Assembly: GCA_041917975.1 (NCBI GenBank)
Contig: JAYRWN010000066.1
Span: 1 to 12,285, forward strand
DNA: 12,285 bases
Direction of reading: 5' to 3'
Source of the DNA: JAYRWN01 sp041917975
Lineage (GTDB): Bacteria; Bacteroidota; Bacteroidia; Chitinophagales; Saprospiraceae
Position numbers and translations under genes: made by a program. Shown in pieces: positions 6,366-12,285 of the stretch. A model generated the notes under the pieces. It saw only the letters and a program-made list of their open reading frames with translations. It was not told the origin of the DNA and made no database searches. Numbering within the stretch: the first letter of the stretch is position 1; every line of letters begins with the position of its first letter.

Positions 6366-7751
6366 ATGACTAAAATTTGTCGCGCCTTATTTTATAGTTA
6401 CTTGTGTCTTCCCTGGATATTACACGGGCAATCGTCAATAAAAAATGTATTAATTCTTTATGCTGACGATCAACGGTTTAATACCATCCGGGCCTTGGGA
6501 AATCCTGAAATCCATACTCCGAACCTGGACCGCTTAGTCCACCGTGGGGTGACTTTTACCAGGGCCTTTACCCAGGGCGGGTTGCATGGTGCCTTGTGCG
6601 TACCCAGCCGGGCTATGTTGATGACCGGCAGATATTTGTTAGGTCTGCAAAAAGCCGGAGATGTCATCCCACTTGAGCACCTGATGCTGCCTGAGCGCCT
6701 GCGCCAATTGCACTATACGACCTTCGGCATTGGCAAATGGCATAACGATGTAGCGTCGTATGCCCGCAGTTTTTCCGATGGAGCAGCGATATTTTTTGGC
6801 GGCATGCATTTTCCGGAAAAAGGAGGACAAGAAAAACCTTTAAAAGTAGATTTCGATCCTCATGGGCTCTATAAAATTCCTCCGACCAATGCAGAAACGT
6901 ATTCGTCCGAACTGTATGCCGATGAAGCGATAAAATTTCTGGATAGTCAACGGCATCATTCACCACCTTTTTTATGTTATGTAGCATTCACTTCTCCACA
7001 TGATCCGCGAACGCCACCTCCGCCTATTAAAAATCTGTATACGACCGGTCATATCAGCCTTCCCCCCAATTATCTGCCCCAGCATCCATTTGATAACGGC
7101 GAATTACATGTGCGTGACGAACTGCTTCTTGCTCGTCCAATGACGGAAGAAATGGTAAAAAATGAACTGGCCCTGTATTATGGGATGGTTACCGAACTGG
7201 ATCACCAGATCGGCCGGATTTTGGACGTGGTGGATAAACACGGCTTGACAGCATCCACACTTATTATTTTTGCAGGGGATAATGGTTTAGCGGTAGGCAG
7301 CCATGGGTTGTTAGGCAAACAGAGTGTCTATGATCACAGCATGCATATTCCACTTATCCTGGCCCATCCAGGATTACCCCCAGGACTAAAATTGGATCAA
7401 CTTGTGTACATAGCGGATATTGCTCCCAGCATTTACGACCTCCTGGGGCAAAGTATTCCGCCGGGTGTGCAAGGCCAAAGTTTTGTGCCCTATATCCAGC
7501 AACCTGCTTTGAAGGGCCGGTCACATGTTTTTCACGTTTACCGTAATCTGCAGCGAGCCGTGCGGACGGTTGATGATTGGAAATATATCCGATATGACGT
7601 CGCCGGACAAGTGACTGAGCAGTTGTTTAATCTTAAGCAAGATCCGTGGGAAACAAAAAATCTGGTGCTCCAAAAAAAATATCGTCGAAAACTGGCGTGG
7701 CTGCGCACTATATTATCAGAAAGCCAAACGGCGCTTGGCGCAGAATTATAA
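6366..7751 (+). CDS. Exported formylglycine-dependent sulfatase (type I)
   Basis: This 461-residue enzyme hydrolyses sulfate esters or sulfamates. The maturation signature CVPSRAMLMTGR starts at Cys78, the residue converted to formylglycine (C-x-P-S-R). Metal and active-site residues are visible: Asp34-Asp35 in YADDQR, Lys124 in GIGKWH, His212 in SPHDPR, Asp305-Asn306 in AGDNG and Lys318 in LLGKQS. The N-terminus (CRALFYSYLCLPWILHGQ) is hydrophobic and looks like a Sec signal peptide cleaved near residue 22, with no convincing lipobox, so the product is probably periplasmic. The C-terminal FNLKQDPWETKNL block is typical of the family. The substrate is unknown. No sulfatase-maturating enzyme, SusCD pair or glycosidase is in the window. 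The coding sequence runs into the convergent leuB by 6 bp with no terminator between. Confidence 0.93.
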   Translation: MTKICRALFYSYLCLPWILHGQSSIKNVLILYADDQRFNTIRALGNPEIHTPNLDRLVHRGVTFTRAFTQGGLHGALCVPSRAMLMTGRYLLGLQKAGDVIPLEHLMLPERLRQLHYTTFGIGKWHNDVASYARSFSDGAAIFFGGMHFPEKGGQEKPLKVDFDPHGLYKIPPTNAETYSSELYADEAIKFLDSQRHHSPPFLCYVAFTSPHDPRTPPPPIKNLYTTGHISLPPNYLPQHPFDNGELHVRDELLLARPMTEEMVKNELALYYGMVTELDHQIGRILDVVDKHGLTASTLIIFAGDNGLAVGSHGLLGKQSVYDHSMHIPLILAHPGLPPGLKLDQLVYIADIAPSIYDLLGQSIPPGVQGQSFVPYIQQPALKGRSHVFHVYRNLQRAVRTVDDWKYIRYDVAGQVTEQLFNLKQDPWETKNLVLQKKYRRKLAWLRTILSESQTALGAEL

Positions 7752-8819
7752 CCGGGCCAATACTTCTCGGCCCATTGCTTCGGTGCCCAGGATTTTTTCC
7801 TGAGCCGTACGTGCATCAGCGATATCGCGTGTCCGGAATCCTGCTTTCAGCACCTGATCAACAGCCTGAATGACCGCATTTGATTCTGCTTTCATGCCAA
7901 ATGAAATATCTAATAATAAGGCGGCGGAAAGCACGGAAGCGAGCGGATTGGCCACGCCTTTACCAGTGATATCATGTGCTGAGCCGTGGATAGGTTCGTA
8001 CACGCCGGTGCCATCACCAATGGAGGCGCTGGCTAACATACCCATGCTGCCCGCGATCTGAGATGCTTCATCGGTCAGAATATCTCCGAAGAGATTGGCG
8101 GTAACTACCACATCAAACCGGCGCGGGTCCTTAATCAGCAGCATAGCTGTAGCATCTACGAACTGGTGTTCAACTTCGATGTCCGGATAATCTAAAGCTA
8201 CTTTCTGAATGACCTCACGCCACAGGCGAGACGTTTCGATCACATTCGCCTTATCTACAGAACAAAGTTTTTTACGACGGGTGCGGGCCGCTTCAAAAGC
8301 CTTACGGCCTATGCGCTCCACCTCATAGCGGCTGTATTCTGCCACATCGAAGGCGGTGTCGCCATTATTTTTCCGGCCTTTTTCACCGAAATAGATATCC
8401 CCGGTAAGTTCCCGAAAAAATAAGATGTCGGCCCCACGCAGAATTTCTGGTTTGATGCTGGAAGCATCCAAGAGCTCGTCAAACAACTTTATCGGACGTA
8501 GATTGGCATAGAGACCCAGTTCTTTACGCATCTTCAGCAGCCCCTGCTCCGGTCTAACTTTTGCCGAGGGGTCATTATCGTATTTAGGGTGGCCCACGGC
8601 CCCAAATAACACAGCATCCGACTGACGCATTTTGGCCAGGGACTCGTCCGGTAAGGGATTTCCTGTAGCTTCGATGGCCACGTGACCGATCAAGGCTTCG
8701 TCATAAGCAAAGGTGTGTCCAAATTTAGCGGCAATGCGGTCAAGTACTTTTTTCCCTACTGCAGTAACTTCTTGTCCTATCCCATCTCCCGGAACGATCA
8801 CTATGTGTTTGGAAGCCAT
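7746..8819 (-). CDS. leuB: 3-isopropylmalate dehydrogenase
   Basis: The 357-residue cytosolic enzyme oxidatively decarboxylates 3-isopropylmalate with NAD in leucine synthesis; relatives also act on 3-methylmalate in the citramalate route to isoleucine. Substrate-binding arginines lie in KMRKELGLYANLRPI (Arg98, Arg108) and FFRELTGDIYFGEKGR (Arg136, with Tyr143). Catalytic Lys190 is in SVDKANV, and the metal-binding aspartates are Asp222 (VDATAM), Asp246 and Asp250 (FGDILTDEAS). The NAD region reads YEPIHGSAHDITGKGVANP. Length matches the family. It is the last gene of the leuC-leuD-cimA-leuB series, 128 bp after cimA; that gap holds a candidate promoter. The stop overlaps the convergent sulfatase stop in the palindrome TTATAA. 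Confidence 0.97.
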   Translation of the reverse strand: MASKHIVIVPGDGIGQEVTAVGKKVLDRIAAKFGHTFAYDEALIGHVAIEATGNPLPDESLAKMRQSDAVLFGAVGHPKYDNDPSAKVRPEQGLLKMRKELGLYANLRPIKLFDELLDASSIKPEILRGADILFFRELTGDIYFGEKGRKNNGDTAFDVAEYSRYEVERIGRKAFEAARTRRKKLCSVDKANVIETSRLWREVIQKVALDYPDIEVEHQFVDATAMLLIKDPRRFDVVVTANLFGDILTDEASQIAGSMGMLASASIGDGTGVYEPIHGSAHDITGKGVANPLASVLSAALLLDISFGMKAESNAVIQAVDQVLKAGFRTRDIADARTAQEKILGTEAMGREVLARL

Positions 8820-8841
8820 ATAATATTAACATTTAAGCGGG

Positions 8842-8849
8842 CAAAACTA
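8842..8849 (-). promoter_or_regulatory. Candidate Bacteroidota -7 promoter element before leuB
   Basis: On the minus strand this reads TAGTTTTG, an exact match to the TAnnTTTG consensus of Bacteroidota housekeeping promoters. It lies 22 bp before the leuB start, which would give a very short leader. No good TTTG -33 element is found at the expected spacing (only a T-rich stretch near 8869-8872). This would allow leuB to be expressed apart from leuCD and cimA, but the evidence is a single motif. Confidence 0.3.
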
Positions 8850-8947
8850 TGGCTTTTTACGGAACGGTAAAATCCGCAACCTTCATTTTTTGGCACTTTT
8901 GTCAATCAGATGATCTCCTGCAGGTGTTCTGGTTAGAAAAAAGCAGA

Positions 8948-10468
8948 TTATAGCGAGTTCAACATTTTCTGGGTGGCTTTGATGGCTGATACCGTTTGGT
9001 CACTATCCAGCCCCCTGGTTTTAAACTCTTTGCCTTCTTTGTTCCAGGTGATAATAGTTTCACAGAGGGCATCGGTTTTACCGCCTGGTGGTATGCGAAC
9101 CATGTAATCGGTGAGTAAAGGCAGCGCAATTTTTTTGAGTTTATAGATTTTTTTCAACGCATTCATAAAAGCATCGTATTGGCCATCGCCCTGAGCATGT
9201 TCTTCATATACCTCACCGTCGATAGCAATGCGCAAGGTGGCGGAAGGGTGCAGGTTTTTGGAATGGGTCAGCACGTAATTTTCTATGACTACTTTGTCCT
9301 GGAGGGCGTTGCTATCCAGAATATCCGAAATGATATAGGGTAAATCTGCAGGGGTTACCACCTCCTTTTTATCGCCGAGTTCGATGATGCGTTGGGTGAC
9401 TTTTTTAAGGTCAGCATCGCTAAGTTCGATACCTAATTGGTGCAAATTATTTTCAATGTTGGCTTTTCCGCTGGTTTTACCCAAGGCATAGCGGCGCTGG
9501 CGTCCGAAACGTTCCGGTACGAGGTCGCTGAAGTATAATTTATTTTTTTTATCACCATCAGCATGAACTCCAGCCGTTTGGGTAAAGACATTCTCTCCCA
9601 CCACCGGTTTATTGGCGGGAATACGAAATCCGGAAAAAGTCTCCACCAATTTACTAACCGTATAGAGGGACTTTTCCACCACGGATGACTTAAGGTGTGG
9701 CATAAAATCATGCATGACGGCTACCGCGCTGGCTAAGGGTGCGTTACCGGCCCGTTCACCCATCCCATTAACTGTGAGATGCAAGCCATGGACCCCGGCT
9801 TTTAACGCTTCCAGAACGTTAGCTGTGCCCAGGTCATAGTCGTTGTGGCCATGAAAATCAAAATGTTTTTCCGGGTATCTGGAAATGATCTCGCTGCAAA
9901 AACTATATACCTCAGTCGGGGTAAGAATCCCTAAAGTATCCGGCAGCATGATCCGCTTGATGAGTTGCGTACTCAAAAAATCAAGCAACTGAAAAACATA
10001 TTCTTTAGAGTGGCGCATGCCATTACTCCAGTCTTCAAGATAAACATTGCAGGTGATGCCTTTTTTATGGCTGAGTTTGATCGCCTCACCTATTTCGGCA
10101 AAATGCTGGGCCGGTTTTTTCTTTAACTGGTGGGTCAGGTGGTTGAGCGAGCCCTTAGTGAGCAGATTCATCACCTTGGCGCCGGCTTTGATCATCCAGT
10201 CCACGGAAACCTGACCATCCACGAAAGTAAGTACCTCGATCTGAGATAAATGGCCTTTCGTTTTGGCCCATTTGGTGATTTTTTTTACCGCATCAAACTC
10301 ACCTTCAGACACACGCGCTGAGGCGATTTCTATACGGTCCACCTTAACCTCGGTAAGTAATAATTGGGCAATGGTTAATTTTTCTGAAGCCGAAAAAGAC
10401 ACACCACTGGTCTGTTCGCCATCCCTGAGGGTGGTATCCATGATTTCCACATAGCGCTTTTCCTGCAT
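8948..10468 (-). CDS. cimA: Citramalate synthase-like enzyme (isopropylmalate synthase family)
   Basis: The 506-residue enzyme condenses acetyl-CoA with a 2-oxoacid. The order is a DRE-TIM barrel (about 5-275) with MDTTLRDGEQTSGVSF and the metal-binding FHGHNDYDLG and NGMGERAGN, a linker with QTAGVHADGDKK, and a C-terminal regulatory domain (about 390-506) with GDGQYDAFMNAL, VRIPPGGKTDAL and a closing DQTVSAIKATQKML. From memory it resembles Leptospira interrogans CimA throughout. The residues lining that enzyme's pyruvate pocket (Leu81, Leu104, Tyr144 there) are matched by Leu80, Leu103 and Tyr143 here. I therefore favour (R)-citramalate formation from pyruvate, starting threonine-independent isoleucine synthesis, over 2-isopropylmalate synthesis; automatic annotation would probably say LeuA. 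The regulatory domain implies end-product feedback. The gene lies 18 bp after leuD, with an AGGA ribosome binding site at a good distance from the ATG. Confidence 0.8.
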   Translation of the reverse strand: MQEKRYVEIMDTTLRDGEQTSGVSFSASEKLTIAQLLLTEVKVDRIEIASARVSEGEFDAVKKITKWAKTKGHLSQIEVLTFVDGQVSVDWMIKAGAKVMNLLTKGSLNHLTHQLKKKPAQHFAEIGEAIKLSHKKGITCNVYLEDWSNGMRHSKEYVFQLLDFLSTQLIKRIMLPDTLGILTPTEVYSFCSEIISRYPEKHFDFHGHNDYDLGTANVLEALKAGVHGLHLTVNGMGERAGNAPLASAVAVMHDFMPHLKSSVVEKSLYTVSKLVETFSGFRIPANKPVVGENVFTQTAGVHADGDKKNKLYFSDLVPERFGRQRRYALGKTSGKANIENNLHQLGIELSDADLKKVTQRIIELGDKKEVVTPADLPYIISDILDSNALQDKVVIENYVLTHSKNLHPSATLRIAIDGEVYEEHAQGDGQYDAFMNALKKIYKLKKIALPLLTDYMVRIPPGGKTDALCETIITWNKEGKEFKTRGLDSDQTVSAIKATQKMLNSL

Positions 10469-10486
10469 AATGAGTCCTAACTGAAA

Positions 10487-11083
10487 TTAATAAATACTAT
10501 GGGCTGCATGTTGGCGGATATCTTCATTTATGGCTTGCAAATAATCAATGTCATCATACCCATTCAGTAAATTATTCTTTTTATAACCGTTAATGGTGAA
10601 AGATTCGCTAGCTCCGCTCCTTAAAATAGTAATCGTCTGCCGGGGCAGATCCACTTCCAACTCGGCATGGGCATCCGCTTCAACGGCTTTAAAAATCAGG
10701 TCCAAAAAAGATTCGCTTACGGTGACCGGAAGAATACCTACATTGAGGGAATTGTTTTTAAATATATCGGCGAAAAAGCTGGACACGACACAACGAAATC
10801 CGTAATCGTAGATAGCCCAGGCAGCGTGTTCGCGACTACTACCGCTGCCAAAATTTTTTCCTCCCACCAGTATTTTACCACTATACATGGGGTTATTCAG
10901 CACAAAGTCCGGTTTGGGGGAATTATCCGCATAAAAACGCCAGTCGCGAAATAAATTATCCCCAAATCCTTTGCGTTCGGTGGCTTTGAGAAAACGAGCC
11001 GGAATAATCTGGTCGGTGTCAACATTCTCAATGGGCATCGGCACCGCCGTGCTCTTTAAAACTGTAAATTTATCGTAGGCCAT
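10487..11083 (-). CDS. leuD: 3-isopropylmalate dehydratase small subunit
   Basis: The 198-residue swivel-domain subunit pairs with LeuC to isomerise 2-isopropylmalate to 3-isopropylmalate (or citramalate to methylmalate). Diagnostic segments are the start FTVLKSTAVPMPIENVDTDQ followed by IIPARFLKAT, and the substrate-binding loop GKNFGSGSSREHAAWAIYDYG near residues 75-95. SFFADIFKNNSLNVGILPV is also characteristic. Length is normal for the bacterial small subunit. It starts 29 bp after the leuC stop and ends 18 bp before cimA, so it is in the same operon. No strong ribosome binding site is visible before its ATG. Confidence 0.97.
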   Translation of the reverse strand: MAYDKFTVLKSTAVPMPIENVDTDQIIPARFLKATERKGFGDNLFRDWRFYADNSPKPDFVLNNPMYSGKILVGGKNFGSGSSREHAAWAIYDYGFRCVVSSFFADIFKNNSLNVGILPVTVSESFLDLIFKAVEADAHAELEVDLPRQTITILRSGASESFTINGYKKNNLLNGYDDIDYLQAINEDIRQHAAHSIY

Positions 11084-11112
11084 AAGGTTTTATTAAAAGA
11101 GGTTCAAACAAG

Positions 11113-12285
11113 TCAATTAGATCTGATCAACTCCCGGGGATCAGTGACCACACCAGTTACAGCCGCAGCGGCCGCCACCAGCGGGCTGGCCAGCATAGTT
11201 CTGGCACCAGGGCCTTGACGCCCTTCGAAGTTGCGATTGCTGGTACTCACGGCATATTTACCTGGTGGGATTTTATCATCATTCATGGCCAAGCAGGCGG
11301 AACATCCGGGTTGGCGGAGTTCAAAACCGGCGGCCGTAAGAATGTCCAGGATTCCTTCCTCTTTAATTTGTCTCTCCACTTCATGAGAGCCCGGGACGAT
11401 CCAGGCGATCACATGGGGCGCTTTGTGACGGCCTTTGACCAGCGAAGCAAAGGCCCGGAAGTCTTCTATGCGACCATTGGTACAGCTCCCGATAAACACA
11501 TAATCCACTTTTTTACCCAACATAGCCTCATCTTCATGAAAACCCATATAGTCCAAAGATTTGGCATAGCTGGCTTTGCTGTTGCCACTTTCGGTGTTTA
11601 CCGGGATATGCTGGCTGATGCCGATACCCATGCCCGGATTCGTTCCGTAAGTGATCATCGGTTCAATGTCAAAGGCTTTAAAATGGTATTCCCTATCGAA
11701 AGTAGCACCTTCATCGGTATGCAGGGTGTGCCAATAGGCCAATGCTTGGTCCCAGGCAGCTCCTTTTGGCGCTTTTTCACGGTTTTGGATGTAAGCAAAG
11801 GTGGTTTGGTCAGGGGCAACCATACCGCCGCGGGCACCCATCTCTATACTCATGTTGCAGACGGTCATACGGCCTTCCATGCTCATATTTTTAAACACCT
11901 CCCCGGCATATTCTACAAAATAACCCGTAGCTCCGGCGGCAGTTAATTGGGCAATGATATATAAAATGACATCTTTAGGTACCACTCCCGGACTGAGGTG
12001 GCCATCCACATTGATGCGCATTTTTTTTGGCTTTGGTTGCATAATACATTGGGACGACAAAACCATTTCCACTTCCGAGGTCCCGATGCCGAAAGCAATG
12101 GCACCAAAGGCGCCATGGGTAGACGTGTGCGAGTCACCACATACGATGGTCATACCCGGCAGGGTAATACCGTATTCCGGACCGATGACATGTACAATGC
12201 CGTTTTTAGGATGTCCCAAACCCCAATGTGAAATACCAAATTCGGCGGTATTTTGTTCCAGGGCTTTGAGCTGGTTAGCCGAAAG
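11113..12285 (-). CDS. leuC: 3-isopropylmalate dehydratase large subunit (5' partial)
   Basis: This is the aconitase-family large subunit with a [4Fe-4S] cluster. The frame is open to the right edge: 22 codons precede the TTG at 12219, including NTAEFGISHW and leading into GLGHPKNGIVHV, so that TTG is not the start. About 75-80 N-terminal residues are outside the window, judged from the usual length near 465. The 390 visible residues include CGDSHTSTHGAFGA and FGIGTSEVE. The three cluster cysteines are in FIGSCTNGRIEDF (visible residue 268) and QPGCSACLAMN (328 and 331). SNRNFEGRQGPGARTMLASP is the conserved C-terminal substrate segment. It forms the heterodimer with the adjacent leuD product, and upstream operon genes probably lie beyond the edge. 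Confidence 0.97.
   Translation of the reverse strand, partial: LSANQLKALEQNTAEFGISHWGLGHPKNGIVHVIGPEYGITLPGMTIVCGDSHTSTHGAFGAIAFGIGTSEVEMVLSSQCIMQPKPKKMRINVDGHLSPGVVPKDVILYIIAQLTAAGATGYFVEYAGEVFKNMSMEGRMTVCNMSIEMGARGGMVAPDQTTFAYIQNREKAPKGAAWDQALAYWHTLHTDEGATFDREYHFKAFDIEPMITYGTNPGMGIGISQHIPVNTESGNSKASYAKSLDYMGFHEDEAMLGKKVDYVFIGSCTNGRIEDFRAFASLVKGRHKAPHVIAWIVPGSHEVERQIKEEGILDILTAAGFELRQPGCSACLAMNDDKIPPGKYAVSTSNRNFEGRQGPGARTMLASPLVAAAAAVTGVVTDPRELIRSN

Noticed and set aside
11215..11946. Long plus-strand open frame of 243 codons inside leuC
   Set aside because: It is antisense to a clearly conserved LeuC sequence and shows no recognisable domain, so it is a shadow frame.
1..12285. Mobile element, CRISPR, toxin-antitoxin or anti-phage system
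   Set aside because: No transposase, integrase, repeat array, nuclease, reverse transcriptase or ATPase-type defence gene was found. The pentapeptide protein and the cyclase alone do not make a defence cassette.

Overview
The window looks like a chromosomal segment of a Bacteroidota bacterium, by inference a Saprospiria- or Chitinophagia-like lineage. The grounds are the weak or absent Shine-Dalgarno sites, a leucine-type cluster whose synthase is of the Leptospira CimA type, a short Zn-ribbon protein of a kind common in that phylum, and a candidate TAnnTTTG promoter element. No rRNA, tRNA, CRISPR array, transposase or phage gene was seen. Base composition is uneven: lines sampled by eye in the first 2.5 kb are about 33-43% GC, against about 50% in a sampled line of the leu region.

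Region 1 (1-2500, + strand) is a tight run of small genes led by a 5'-truncated ECF-type sigma factor with an unusual Cys-containing C-terminal extension. It is followed by an exported SRPBCC protein, a small protein of possible ABM-like fold and a DUF6855-like protein. The run ends in a broken beta-propeller remnant with an apparent one-base frameshift in an A7 tract.

Region 2 (2634-4390, - strand) holds a cytosolic PAS plus class III nucleotide cyclase protein that lacks two canonical active-site residues, then a short single-stranded DNA-binding protein with a convincing rho-independent terminator.

Region 3 (4565-7751, + strand) starts divergently from ssb. It contains a Zn-ribbon protein, a nitrilase-superfamily amidohydrolase, a Qnr/McbG-like pentapeptide repeat protein and an exported formylglycine-dependent sulfatase. 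The first three are closely spaced and may be co-transcribed.

Region 4 (7746-12285, - strand) is a branched-chain amino-acid operon in transcription order leuC (cut by the window edge), leuD, a citramalate-synthase-like gene, and leuB. LeuCD and LeuB can act on the citramalate series as well as the isopropylmalate series. The cluster could therefore make 2-oxobutyrate for isoleucine from pyruvate, as well as or instead of leucine precursors. The leuB and sulfatase genes converge and overlap by 6 bp.

I do not see a clearly new multi-gene system. The best leads are the atypical cyclase, the CimA-like identity of the synthase, the Cys-bearing sigma factor operon and the frameshifted propeller relic.
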